Of a stretch of 64,000 nucleotides of DNA, positions 36,033 to 44,422 are shown piece by piece; position 1 is the first letter of the stretch; each line of letters opens with the position of its first letter. The stretch spans positions 1-64,000 of the forward strand of contig CAIXXM010000102.1 in NCBI GenBank assembly GCA_903923395.1. Reading direction: 5' to 3'. The notes under the pieces were generated by a model that was given only the letters and a program-made list of their open reading frames with translations, was not told the origin of the DNA and searched no databases. Position numbers and translations under genes: made by a program. The DNA is from an uncultured Acidobacteriia bacterium (lineage in GTDB: Bacteria > Acidobacteriota > Terriglobia > Bryobacterales > Bryobacteraceae).

Positions 36033-38129
36033 CTATAAATCTGCACGGGAAATGCCGAGTTTTCGCATCACCGCGTTCAAAGTAGTCCGGTGCAGTCCCA
36101 GCCTGGTGGCCGCTGTGGTGACCACCCCGCCGCTGTCACGAAGCACCCGCAGAATGTGTTCCCGCTCCACATGCTCCAAAGTAATTGTTCCTTCTAGAGC
36201 GAGCGCGTCCTTTCTGATCTCGGAAAGCGGTGCGCGCAACGCGGGGCCGCGCGAGAGAATCACTGACCGCTCGATGAAGTTCTCCAGTTCCCGTATATTG
36301 CCAGGCCAATGCCAGGAGGTCAGTGCGCGCATGGTTTCGAGTGGAATTTGATCGATCTTCCGGCCCATTTTCTGTGCATACTTCTTAGTGAAGAAGCGCG
36401 CCAGAAGGGGAATGTCGTCCGGTCTATCGCGCAACGGCGGTGTGGTGACGGGAAATACTTTCAGGCGGTAATAGAGATCACTGCGGAATAGCTTGTCCCC
36501 CATCATCTGGGTGAGGTTGCGGTTGGTGGCGGCGACCAGCCGGACATCAATGGGAATAGTCTTTGTGCCCCCGAGCCGTTCAAAGGATTTCTCCTGCAGC
36601 GCGCGCAGCAGTTTTGGCTGCAAATCCAGAGGGATGTCGCCCACCTCATCCAGGAAGAGCGTCCCGCGGTGGGCCATTTCAAAGCGTCCGATCTTTTGTG
36701 TCAGCGCTCCGGTGAATGCCCCGCGTTCATAACCGAATAGTTCACTTTCCAGCAGTCCGGTGGGGATCGCCGCGCAGTTGAGTGTAATGAAAGGCATCTG
36801 CCGGCGCGGGCTCATCCGGTGCACCGCGCGGGCCACCAGTTCCTTCCCTGTGCCCGTTTCGCCCATGATTAATACGGTGGCGTCCGTGGGGGCCACCATC
36901 TCCACGAGTTCCTGCACCCGGTGGATCGGCGCGCTGGTGCCCACAATCTCTTCGAAACCCTTGCGGTGCAGGGCTTCCGGCTCATCCACTGCATTGTCGC
37001 GGCGTTCTCCCAAATCCTCTATAAATGAAATCCAGCGAAAAGGCGAGAGCTTCAAGACAGCGGTGGCCACCAGCACCGGCACGCGTGTGCCGTCTTTACG
37101 GATCAACTCTTTTTCATACGGAGCGCAGGCACCGAAACAGAGGCCCTCCTCGTGTGCCAGTTCATCGAGCGCACCATATTCGGGGGGCGTCAATGCAGCC
37201 CACTGGACCAAGCCCATCCGTAGATCGTCCCGACCGTATCCTGTCAACGTCAGAAAGGCATCATTCACTTCGGGAATGCGGTCAAATTCACCACTAACCA
37301 CCGCCACTATGGATGGACGCACCGGGATAGGGAGCAGCCGGGAGCTTTCGCGCCGCAGCTTCTCGTCATTTTCATGACGGCCGGTGAAATCCCGGACCAC
37401 CCGTGCGTAGCCCTGCAGGCCGCCGTCCTCCGTCCGAAGGGCCATGGTGATATTGTTTGCCCAGAACCGCGAGCCGTCCTTTTTCACCTGCCAGCCTTCT
37501 GCCCCGAAGTGCCCGGCCGTAGCCGCGCGGCGCAGTTCGTCCTGCAGGTTAGCGGCAAGAGCAGTGGTGTCCGAATAGAGGAAGGACGAAGGTTGCCCGA
37601 TTGCTTCTTCTGCCGTGAAGCCGTAAATTCGCTCGGCACCCCCGTACCAGGCTGCGATGCAGCCTTCACTGTCCAGCAGGAACAGCGCGTAATCCTGGAC
37701 CCAGGCTGGAATCGATTCCCGTGCCGTGTCAGTCTTGGTGTGCAGGACCACTACATGGCGCACCGGCAGGATGTTTTTCTTGGCTTTGTAGATAACCGGC
37801 AGCGGCTCGCCGTTCGTGCGGGTGAGCATCAGTTCGCCCTCATGTTCCCCTTCTTGCAGAAAAGCATTCCAAAGCTGAGGGATGGCAGGCTTGATTTCCG
37901 GTGCCGCCAGATCATCCAGCTTCAGTCCGATAATCTTTTCCCTTGAAAGGCCGAGAAGCTTGCCAACACCCATGCTGACTTCCACGGAAGTCCTTTCGTC
38001 ATCAGTGATGAGAACAGGTGTTGCGGGATGAAAAACAATCGCGCGGAAGAGGTGTTCCAGTTCCTTGGGGCCATTCTCCAAAAGCCACTGTTCAGAGGCG
38101 GAACTAAAGCCAAGAGACGCCAAAACCAC
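36033..38129 (-). CDS. Sigma-54 enhancer-binding regulator with PAS sensors
   Basis: 698 aa. About three PAS-like domains (~20-130, ~140-250, ~265-375), one with [26 protein letters not shown], precede an AAA+ domain with Walker A GETGTGKE (~421), the sigma-54 contact loop GAFTGA (~470), [10 protein letters not shown] and the arginine-finger region. A Fis-type HTH ends the protein ([24 protein letters not shown]). There is no receiver domain, so control is by the PAS ligands. It is divergent from the LPATA gene and the likely activator of the promoter at 38414. Confidence 0.92.
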   Translation of the reverse strand: MVLASLGFSSASEQWLLENGPKELEHLFRAIVFHPATPVLITDDERTSVEVSMGVGKLLGLSREKIIGLKLDDLAAPEIKPAIPQLWNAFLQEGEHEGELMLTRTNGEPLPVIYKAKKNILPVRHVVVLHTKTDTARESIPAWVQDYALFLLDSEGCIAAWYGGAERIYGFTAEEAIGQPSSFLYSDTTALAANLQDELRRAATAGHFGAEGWQVKKDGSRFWANNITMALRTEDGGLQGYARVVRDFTGRHENDEKLRRESSRLLPIPVRPSIVAVVSGEFDRIPEVNDAFLTLTGYGRDDLRMGLVQWAALTPPEYGALDELAHEEGLCFGACAPYEKELIRKDGTRVPVLVATAVLKLSPFRWISFIEDLGERRDNAVDEPEALHRKGFEEIVGTSAPIHRVQELVEMVAPTDATVLIMGETGTGKELVARAVHRMSPRRQMPFITLNCAAIPTGLLESELFGYERGAFTGALTQKIGRFEMAHRGTLFLDEVGDIPLDLQPKLLRALQEKSFERLGGTKTIPIDVRLVAATNRNLTQMMGDKLFRSDLYYRLKVFPVTTPPLRDRPDDIPLLARFFTKKYAQKMGRKIDQIPLETMRALTSWHWPGNIRELENFIERSVILSRGPALRAPLSEIRKDALALEGTITLEHVEREHILRVLRDSGGVVTTAATRLGLHRTTLNAVMRKLGISRADL

Positions 38130-38325
38130 ACCGCACTTTCCGCCGCTGCCAGGGCACGCTCATCACATCGAGGGTTGTCACCGACACCCAACTCTAGCAT
38201 CTTCCCTCCTTGAAACGAACCATCGACCTCATTTGGTCATGGTTATCTGGCACTACTTTCCGGACGCAAAGCGGCGTTGTGTTAATCCATACCGTTCAGC
38301 GGGTCAGGGTATTCCCGGTTTGCGG

Positions 38326-38360
38326 TGACCGGATATCGCCGCGCTGACTGCCCCCGGTCA
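38326..38360. promoter_or_regulatory. Candidate upstream activator site (inverted repeat)
   Basis: TGACCGG (38326-38332) and CCGGTCA (38354-38360) are perfect inverted 7-mers separated by 21 bp. They lie ~55-90 bp upstream of the candidate -24/-12 promoter, a usual distance for enhancer sites, within the 357-bp gap between the activator gene and the LPATA gene. Binding by the adjacent regulator is inference. Confidence 0.4.
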
Positions 38361-38413
38361 GATGAGAGCGCACTTATTGCTGGAAAATGCACTGTACAAG
38401 AGTTCCCGGGGTA

Positions 38414-38429
38414 TGGCCATCTGCATGCT
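38414..38429 (+). promoter_or_regulatory. Candidate sigma-54 promoter of the LPATA gene
   Basis: TGGCCA-TCTGC-ATGCT has the invariant GG and GC with exactly 10 bp between them, as in TGGCAC-N5-TTGCW. The start would lie near 38440, ~45 bp before the ATG. The -24 element deviates at two positions, so the main support is its place beside a sigma-54 activator gene. Confidence 0.45.
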
Positions 38430-38486
38430 CCAGAATTCCCGTCAACGTTGGTGCAACTCCCGCGGGTGACAGGAAAGATACAAAAA

Positions 38487-39215
38487 ATGATGAAGTTATT
38501 CAAAACAGCTGCTGTGGTGCTCTTTATCGGTCTTGCCGGCATCGCGTCAGTCACGCCGGCACGTGCGGATGAGTGGAACAAAAAGACGGTGATGACATTC
38601 AGCGGCCCGGTTGAAATCCCCGGTGTGCACCTGGCCGGCTTTGCTGTGCTGCCCGCAGGAACTTACGTCTTCAAGCTTCTGGATTCCTCTTCAGACCGTC
38701 ACATCGTGCAGATCTTCAGCGAAGACGAAAAGACTGTTTATGCCACAATTCTCGCGATCCCCAATTACCGTTTGAAGTCTACAGACAAGACGGTCATCAC
38801 CTTCCGTGAACGTCCCGCCGGTGAACCGGAGGCTTTGCGTGCCTGGTTCTATCCTGGCGCCAACTGGGGAGAGGAATTTGTCTACGGTAAAGCCAAGGCG
38901 GTGGAACTTGCCAAGACCTCTGCTGTTCCAGTTCTCTTCATGCCCGCGGAAGCAGCCGCGGAGGTGACCTCCCACCCCGCCACTCCGGACATGCCAGTAG
39001 TTGTGGAACTGAAGCGCCAGCCCGTCATGGCCATTCAGCCGACTGGCGAAGAAGTGGAACTTGCCGCTGTAGTCGCTCCGGTTCCCGCGGCGCTCGTTGC
39101 TGACACGGCGGCAACTCTCCCTGCGACTGCCAGCAACACTCCCCTGCTTGCACTGGGTGGCCTGCTCGCACTTGCGGCAGCCTTCTCCCTCCGTGCATAC
39201 GCCAAGTCTGTCTAG
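38487..39215 (+). CDS. Secreted protein with LPATA sortase signal
   Basis: 242 aa from the ATG at 38487 (an AGGAAAG lies upstream); the longer ORF from 38325 runs through the promoter region. Signal peptide MMKLFKTAAVVLFIGLAGIASVTPARA. A ~110-residue beta-rich domain follows (MTFSGPVEIPG..LPAGTYVFKLLDSSSDRHIVQIF), of a type I associate with Acidobacteria. The C-terminus is a complete sorting signal: LPATA at 211-215, a hydrophobic stretch (LLALGGLLALAAAF) and a basic tail (RAYAK). A sortase gene lies 2.7 kb downstream on the same strand, so this is the likely substrate. Confidence 0.85.
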   Translation: MMKLFKTAAVVLFIGLAGIASVTPARADEWNKKTVMTFSGPVEIPGVHLAGFAVLPAGTYVFKLLDSSSDRHIVQIFSEDEKTVYATILAIPNYRLKSTDKTVITFRERPAGEPEALRAWFYPGANWGEEFVYGKAKAVELAKTSAVPVLFMPAEAAAEVTSHPATPDMPVVVELKRQPVMAIQPTGEEVELAAVVAPVPAALVADTAATLPATASNTPLLALGGLLALAAAFSLRAYAKSV

Positions 39216-39231
39216 TCCAGGCAGTTTCTCC

Positions 39232-39260
39232 GCCCGCTGCTGATTATTCTGTCAGCGGGC
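39232..39260 (+). terminator. Hairpin after the LPATA gene
   Basis: GCCCGCTG and CAGCGGGC form a perfect 8-bp stem with a 13-nt loop. There is no long T-run, so it may be an attenuator or mRNA-end hairpin rather than a strong terminator. It abuts the TTG at 39261, which argues for the later ATG as start of the next gene. Confidence 0.5.
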
Positions 39261-39284
39261 TTGCAAGGCAAAGAAAAGAATGGC

Positions 39285-41018
39285 ATGCGACCCCTGGTCA
39301 TCCCCGAACTGGCGCCTGCCTTGAACTGCGGCAAGCCGGACAGCACTGTAATTCATACAAAGGCCCGCGGTCTCGATGTCCTCAACTCGCCTTTCCTCAA
39401 CAAGGGGACTGCGTTCACTGCCCGGGAGCGTCACGACCTTGGCCTTACCGGCTTGCTTCCGTCCGATATTGGCACTCTGGAGATGCAGGTCCGCCGTGCT
39501 TACATCCAGTACGAACGGCTCCCGGATGCTCTCAGCCGCAACGTTTATCTGTCGGCGCTCCATGACCGCAACGACGTTTTGTTTTACCGCCTCCTGTCGG
39601 AACATCTCCGGGAGATGATTCCGGTCGTCAATGATGTCACGGTGGGGCTCGCGATGGAGCAGTACCACCATGAATCCCGCCGTCCGCGCGGCGTTTACCT
39701 CTCGATCGATCACATGGATTCCATGGAGGAATCCTTTCGGAACCTTGCCGTTGGCCCTGGTGCAGCGGACCTCATCCTCGCCACGGACGCCGAACAGATT
39801 CCTGGCCTCGGCGACTGGGGCGTTGGCGGCATTGAAGTTTCCATCGGCAAACTGGCGATCTACACCGCCGCGGGCGGAATTGATCCCGCCCGTGCCATTC
39901 CAGTAATGCTCGATTGCGGTACCAACCGGGACAGCCTGCTCAAAGACCCGATGTACGTTGGCAACCGTCACCCGCGCGTCAGAGGTGCCCGTTACGACGA
40001 ATTCATTTCACGGTACGTCGCAATCGCGACCCGGCTCTTTCCCGGGGTCATGCTTCTCTGGCAGGATCTGGAGGCGGCCAATGCCCGCCGGATTCTCACG
40101 AAATACGGAAGAAGCCTCTGCACTTTCAATGATGAGATACAGGGAACCGGGGCTATCACTCTGGCGGCCATTATTTCCGCAAGCAGAGTTTCAGGTACGC
40201 CCATGCGCAACCACCGTGTCGTTATCTTTGGCGCGGGAACCGCAGGGCTGGGCATCGCGGATCAGATTTGTGCCGCAATGGTTATGGAAGGTCGGACACA
40301 GGCGCAGGCCATCGGTCATTTCTGGTGTGTGGACCAGCATGGTCTTCTGGTCCAGGGGCAGGCGTCGAAGTTGAGCGGTGAGCAATTGATGTATGCCCGC
40401 CCCGATTCGGAAACCAAGGGTTGGAAGCAGGATGCCCCCGGCATCTCACTGGCGGAGACCGTGCGGCGGGTCCGGCCTTCCATTCTGGTTGGTGCCTCCG
40501 GCGTCCCGGGCAGTTTCACGGAAGCCATCATTCGCGAGATGTCGGCGCATGTGGAAAGGCCGCTCATCATACCGCTCTCCAACCCGGCACCCCGTTCGGA
40601 AGCAAATCCCGTTGACCTTCTGGCCTGGAGCGGAGGCCGCGCGCTTATCGCCACGGGCAGCACATTCGCTCCCGTGACTTACAAGGGAGTTACCTATGTG
40701 ATCGGGCAGGTCGATAACGCAATGCTATTTCCTGGGCTCTGTCTGGGAACGATTGTTTCCAAGGCGAAGGTTGTGAGTGAAGGCATGTTCATGGCGGCGG
40801 CGAATGCCGTTTCCAGCCTGGTCGCCGTCCTGCAGCCCGGGGCTTCTCTCTTGCCCCACATTGACGATCTCCGCAGCGTTTCGCTGACCGTCGCTTCCGC
40901 TGTGGTGGAGACAGTGGAAGCCGAAGGTCTCTCTGATGTCCGTCTCCACGATATTGTGCAGGAAGTCCGCGATGCCATGTGGCAGCCCGCATACCGCGAG
41001 ATCGTCGCGTCTGAATGA
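39285..41018 (+). CDS. Malic-enzyme homologue with substituted active site
   Basis: 577 aa from the ATG at 39285. The fold is clearly NAD-type malic enzyme (MaeA/ME2 class): FLNKGTAFT, GLGDWGVGGIEVSIGKLAIYTAAGGI, TFNDEIQGTGAI, the Rossmann loop FGAGTAGLG and PLSNPAP. Compared with human NAD-malic enzyme from memory, Lys183 is kept (Lys189), but Tyr112 is Asn116 (VVNDVTVG for IVYTPTVG), Arg165 is Gln171, metal ligand Glu255 is Gln260, Asp279 is Glu284, and GQGNN is GQVDN. Ordinary malate decarboxylation is therefore doubtful. It overlaps the VWFA gene by ATGA. Confidence 0.8.
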   Translation: MRPLVIPELAPALNCGKPDSTVIHTKARGLDVLNSPFLNKGTAFTARERHDLGLTGLLPSDIGTLEMQVRRAYIQYERLPDALSRNVYLSALHDRNDVLFYRLLSEHLREMIPVVNDVTVGLAMEQYHHESRRPRGVYLSIDHMDSMEESFRNLAVGPGAADLILATDAEQIPGLGDWGVGGIEVSIGKLAIYTAAGGIDPARAIPVMLDCGTNRDSLLKDPMYVGNRHPRVRGARYDEFISRYVAIATRLFPGVMLLWQDLEAANARRILTKYGRSLCTFNDEIQGTGAITLAAIISASRVSGTPMRNHRVVIFGAGTAGLGIADQICAAMVMEGRTQAQAIGHFWCVDQHGLLVQGQASKLSGEQLMYARPDSETKGWKQDAPGISLAETVRRVRPSILVGASGVPGSFTEAIIREMSAHVERPLIIPLSNPAPRSEANPVDLLAWSGGRALIATGSTFAPVTYKGVTYVIGQVDNAMLFPGLCLGTIVSKAKVVSEGMFMAAANAVSSLVAVLQPGASLLPHIDDLRSVSLTVASAVVETVEAEGLSDVRLHDIVQEVRDAMWQPAYREIVASE

Positions 41019-41875
41019 ATACTGTACTGCTGTTCATCCCTTTGCTGCTTTCCAGCCAGGAAACTGACTTCCATATCGCGGTCAACGTCGACCTTGTGGT
41101 GTTGACCGCCACGGTGCATGACAGAAAAGGACAACTGGCGCCGCAACTCGGAGTCCAGGATTTTCAAGTTTTTGAAGATGGTACCCGCCAAACCATTCGA
41201 GTCTTCCGCCATGAAGATGTTCCCGTCACCGTTGGCCTGGTGGTCGATCACAGCGGCAGCATGCGGAATAAACTCCCGGGTGTAATTGCCGCCGGCCGTG
41301 CTTTCGCCAGTTCCAGCAACCCAGACGACCACATGTTCGTGGTGAACTTCAACGAGCAAGTGACCGTTGGCGCTGACCGCTTTACTGACGGACCGAACGA
41401 ACTTGCCGCGGCGATTATGAACCGCCCCGCCGCAGGTCAGACCGCGCTCTATGATGCGATTTTCGCCGCTCTGGAACGGTTGCCAAAAGCCGGGCCGGAG
41501 AAGAAAGCGTTGCTGGTTGTCAGCGACGGTTCTGACAACGCCAGCAAACACTCGCTTGCGGAGGTCCTTGACAAGCTCTCCAAGTCCAATGCAATCGTGT
41601 ATTCCATCGGCATTTTTGATCTGAACGACGCCGACAGCAACCGCGGTGTATTACGCCAATTGGCCCGTGTTACCGGCGGTGAGGCATTCTTCCCGCAACA
41701 CTATAGTGACGTTACCGGTGTCTGTCAGCAAATCGCACGGGAGATACGTACGCAGTACACGCTTGGCTATGTCTCCACGAACGCTTCGCGCACCGGTTCC
41801 AGAAATGTCATGGTGACCGCCGGCCGCAATCTCACAGTCCGGACCCGCACCTCATACACCGCTGGCGGCAAATGA
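41015..41875 (+). CDS. Acidobacterial VWFA-related protein, sortase operon
   Basis: 286 aa with a short signal-like N-terminus (MNTVLLFIPLLLSS), the family entry VDLVVLTATVHDRKGQLAPQLGVQDFQVFEDG, an intact MIDAS at Asp78 (VVDHSGSM), GQTALYDAI and VVSDGSDNASKHS. The end carries the family tail (QYTLGYVSTN..VRTRTSYTAGGK). It has no LPxTx signal or C-terminal TM of its own. It is coupled by ATGA overlaps to the malic-enzyme homologue upstream and the sortase downstream. A metal-dependent adhesion or scaffold role is inferred. Confidence 0.88.
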   Translation: MNTVLLFIPLLLSSQETDFHIAVNVDLVVLTATVHDRKGQLAPQLGVQDFQVFEDGTRQTIRVFRHEDVPVTVGLVVDHSGSMRNKLPGVIAAGRAFASSSNPDDHMFVVNFNEQVTVGADRFTDGPNELAAAIMNRPAAGQTALYDAIFAALERLPKAGPEKKALLVVSDGSDNASKHSLAEVLDKLSKSNAIVYSIGIFDLNDADSNRGVLRQLARVTGGEAFFPQHYSDVTGVCQQIAREIRTQYTLGYVSTNASRTGSRNVMVTAGRNLTVRTRTSYTAGGK

Positions 41876-42414
41876 AGTGCACTCTCACCTGGTTCCGTTG
41901 GTCTCTCTTTGCTGTCGCCGTGACCTTGCTCACCTATTCAACCGGCGTGTACCTCGAAACGTACTTGTTTCAGCAGCAGAAGTTGCCTGTCTTTCTCCAT
42001 CAGGGAAGTGACGTGCCGCCGGTTGCGGGGCTGATCGGACGGTTGGAAGTTACCCGCCTGGGATTATCTGCGATCGTCATGGAAGGCACCGGCACCGCCG
42101 TTTTGCGCCATGCCGCCGGACACATCGCTGGCACCCCGCTTCCGGGTCAGCCCGGAAACACCGGCATCTCCGCGCACCGGGATACCTTGTTCCGCCCGCT
42201 CCGCAATATCCGCATGCGCGATGTGATCACCCTGACGACCCCACAGGGAACGTATAAGTACAGTGTCCGGTCCACCCAGATTGTAGAGCCGGAAAATATA
42301 ACTGTCCTTGCATCAGGCCCTGGCGAGACACTTACATTGGTAACTTGCTATCCGTTCTACTTCATCGGTCCTGCCCCCAAACGCTTCATCGTGACGGCAA
42401 AGAGGATCCTGTAA
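41872..42414 (+). CDS. Sortase transpeptidase (class D-like)
   Basis: 180 aa: an N-terminal TM anchor (WSLFAVAVTLLTYSTGVYL) and a sortase beta-barrel with the catalytic triad His102 (GISAHRD), Cys159 (TLVTCYPF) and Arg171 (APKRFIV). The TLVTCYPF..G.APKRF pattern and compact size point to class D-like sortases found in some Gram-negatives. It would cleave the LPATA signal of the neighbouring secreted protein and attach it to an unknown nucleophile. It is the last gene of the operon, followed by a strong hairpin. Confidence 0.92.
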   Translation: MKCTLTWFRWSLFAVAVTLLTYSTGVYLETYLFQQQKLPVFLHQGSDVPPVAGLIGRLEVTRLGLSAIVMEGTGTAVLRHAAGHIAGTPLPGQPGNTGISAHRDTLFRPLRNIRMRDVITLTTPQGTYKYSVRSTQIVEPENITVLASGPGETLTLVTCYPFYFIGPAPKRFIVTAKRIL

Positions 42415-42446
42415 GTACACTTCCGGAGCCGTATCACAAAAGCGGT

Positions 42447-42493
42447 AGGCCTGATTGGCGTGGAATAACTGTCCACCGCGCCTGATCAGGCCT
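42447..42493. terminator. Bidirectional terminator between sortase and PEP-CTERM genes
   Basis: AGGCCTGAT (42447-42455) pairs perfectly with ATCAGGCCT (42485-42493), with further TGGA/TCCA pairing inside. It lies in the 108-bp gap between convergent genes. T-runs are short on both sides. Confidence 0.65.
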
Positions 42494-42522
42494 TCGTTAA
42501 AGCAGTAAATGCTCTTGGTGGG

Positions 42523-43293
42523 CTAAGAGTTTGAGAAGCGTTTCAGTCGCAACAGAGCGATGCATGCAAACGCACCGCCGAAGAGAAGGATGGTGCCCGG
42601 TTCAGGCGTGCTGCTAACTGGGCCGGGGTTGGATGAAAAGGTTCCCGTTCCCGACGCATTGAACTGCGGACCCGGATAGGCTTGGTTCGAGGTTACTGTC
42701 CCGGTGGTGAAATTGGGCAGCAAAGAAGAGAGACTCCAGGAAGCGTTTTCCTGAGTCTGTCCGGTGAAGTCCAGATAGGAAGAGGTGAGAATGAGCTGGT
42801 TCAGGTTACCCGAGTTAGAACTGGCATTGAAGCTGCCACCCGTGGAGTTGATGTTGGAACTGAAGCTGGCACCCGTTGTGGCAGGGCTGCCCGTGACAGA
42901 AAACACGCCTGACAGAAGGTTCGCGCCGGGGTTGCTCTCATTATCGATGAAGGAAAAAGTTCCGGAGTAGCCAGTTTGGTCCAGCCCATCACCCGCGCCG
43001 CAAGTTGAGGCACAGTTTCCAATCTGTGTTGAAGTTGCGCTCAAGGTAAAGGTCGCGTTCTCAGGACTGGAGGTGAAAGGCAGACCAGCGCCGGAAAACT
43101 GAAATGAAACCGAACCGGAAGCAGATACCGTCGTCGTATTGCCTGACGTCGTGATGCTCCACTGTTGTTCGGAACCCGTGGACTGCAGATATTGCGCAAA
43201 GGTGACGGAAGTTGCCATGGCGGAGGGAATTCCCGCTATCGTGATCGCGGCAGCCAGGATCATGCCCCGAACGCTGTATCGTTTATGAAACAT
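42523..43293 (-). CDS. PEP-CTERM sorting-domain protein
   Basis: 256 aa: signal peptide (..ILAAAITIAGIPSAMA), a Ser/Thr/Asn-rich low-complexity passenger (~30-225; many NSTGGSFNASSNSGN-like stretches) and a textbook PEP-CTERM tail: TPEPGTILLFGGAFACIALLRLKRFS, that is PEP motif, TM segment and basic end. Such proteins are processed by an exosortase, which is not in the window, and are often linked to exopolysaccharide production. It is convergent to the sortase operon. A GGAG element lies ~13 nt before the ATG. Confidence 0.9.
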   Translation of the reverse strand: MFHKRYSVRGMILAAAITIAGIPSAMATSVTFAQYLQSTGSEQQWSITTSGNTTTVSASGSVSFQFSGAGLPFTSSPENATFTLSATSTQIGNCASTCGAGDGLDQTGYSGTFSFIDNESNPGANLLSGVFSVTGSPATTGASFSSNINSTGGSFNASSNSGNLNQLILTSSYLDFTGQTQENASWSLSSLLPNFTTGTVTSNQAYPGPQFNASGTGTFSSNPGPVSSTPEPGTILLFGGAFACIALLRLKRFSNS

Positions 43294-43364
43294 GTGAAAG
43301 ATTGGTTCTCCTTATTCTCGGTTCCGCTTCCTCCGAAAGACTGCGGAACGCATTGGCGATAAGC

Positions 43365-43379
43365 GCAGTTCAGGAGCCA
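43365..43379 (-). promoter_or_regulatory. Candidate sigma-54 promoter of the PEP-CTERM gene
   Basis: Read on the minus strand, TGGCTC-CTGAA-CTGC has GG and GC 10 bp apart and a five-of-six -24 element. A transcript would start ~60 bp before the ATG. The -12 element is weak, so confidence is limited; a similar promoter for the LPATA gene and a sigma-54 activator ~5.5 kb away add some weight. Confidence 0.35.
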
Positions 43380-43459
43380 AAGTTTCAACTGACACAAACC
43401 AAAGAGCCAAGGTGCCGCGTGCTAACCCGGTACAGCGTCCTCTGGACGATCATTTACGG

Positions 43460-44422
43460 TCACAGTGACTGTATGATGTCGCGGATCTGTTCCGTCGTGA
43501 GATTCCCGCCGCATGCCGGTATTGCTGCGCGGAGGCCCCGGCATAATTCCGGATATCCCAGCAGTGCCGCCACTGCGGCGGCACCGGCAGGTTCTATCAA
43601 GAGCCGTTCCCGCAGTAATAGGTGCTGCATCGCCATTTGCAGACTTTCCTCACTTACCAGGACGACATCATCCACAAGCCCCTGCATATCCTCTACGGCC
43701 TCAGGTATGGGTATCCGCACTGCGATTCCGTCGGCAATCGTCCTGGCATCCGCCGCAGTCACAATGCGCCCGGACTTCCACGAATCATGCATCGCGCGGG
43801 CGTGTAAGCTGCTGACACCGATAATCCGGGTACCTGGGGAGTGAGCCTTGACCCACCTGGCCACGCCAGTGAGCAGCGCACCATTGCCTAATGGAAGCAC
43901 GACAACATCATAAGTGGTTCCGGCGGCCAATAACTCAACGCCAAGCGATCCGGCTCCCTCCGCGATCTCCTTTTGCAAGCCATCCACCACCAGATAAGCA
44001 TCGTGCTCCTGTGCCCACTTTGCCGCGGCCAGCTTTGCTTCGTCAAAGTCTTCTCCCTCCAGCAGCACCTCGGCCCCGAATTCCCGCATTTTCGCGACCT
44101 TTAGCGGATTTGCGTTCACCGCGGCAAAAACGGTGAGTGGAATCCCCTTCGCCCGGCAGCAATAGGCCAAGGCCTGCCCGAAGTTACCCGCACTCGCGCA
44201 GACCAGGCGCGCCGCTGTCTCCAGTTTCTGTGTGAAGTAAGAGGCACCACGTCCCTTGAAGCTGCCGGCCGGGTTGAGTGTTTCTATCTTGAGCGTCAAC
44301 GTGCAGTCGAACAGAGCGGACAAACCCTCGCTGACATACTGCGGCGTATGCAAAAAGACAGGGTCAATTCTCCGCGATGCTTCGGCGATGTTCTCAAGCG
44401 AGAGACGGTGGTGGAGATGCAC
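43460..44422 (-). CDS. PLP-dependent threonine/serine dehydratase-like enzyme
   Basis: 320 aa from a GTG at 44422 that shares one base with the upstream stop (TAGTG); the ORF track start at 44473 would overlap the upstream gene by 17 codons. Fold type II motifs: the PLP lysine in NPAGSFKGRGA (S-F-K-x-R-G), SAGNFGQALAY, the phosphate-binding PLGNGALLTGV and a C-terminal PACGGNLT. This matches serine/threonine dehydratases (IlvA/TdcB/serine racemase type) lacking an ACT regulatory domain, so it is probably catabolic or a racemase. The substrate cannot be fixed from sequence. Confidence 0.85.
   Translation of the reverse strand: MHLHHRLSLENIAEASRRIDPVFLHTPQYVSEGLSALFDCTLTLKIETLNPAGSFKGRGASYFTQKLETAARLVCASAGNFGQALAYCCRAKGIPLTVFAAVNANPLKVAKMREFGAEVLLEGEDFDEAKLAAAKWAQEHDAYLVVDGLQKEIAEGAGSLGVELLAAGTTYDVVVLPLGNGALLTGVARWVKAHSPGTRIIGVSSLHARAMHDSWKSGRIVTAADARTIADGIAVRIPIPEAVEDMQGLVDDVVLVSEESLQMAMQHLLLRERLLIEPAGAAAVAALLGYPELCRGLRAAIPACGGNLTTEQIRDIIQSL

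Noticed and set aside
38221-38250. TGGCACTACTTTCCGGACGC as a sigma-54 promoter
   Set aside because: The -24 half is good, but GG and GC are not 10 bp apart, so the 38414 element fits better.
38325-38486. N-terminal extension of the LPATA protein ORF
   Set aside because: It would place the signal peptide internally and covers the candidate sigma-54 promoter; the ATG at 38487 has a suitable Shine-Dalgarno.
39261-39284. TTG start of the malic-enzyme homologue
   Set aside because: It directly abuts a stable hairpin with no Shine-Dalgarno; the ATG at 39285 is more plausible.
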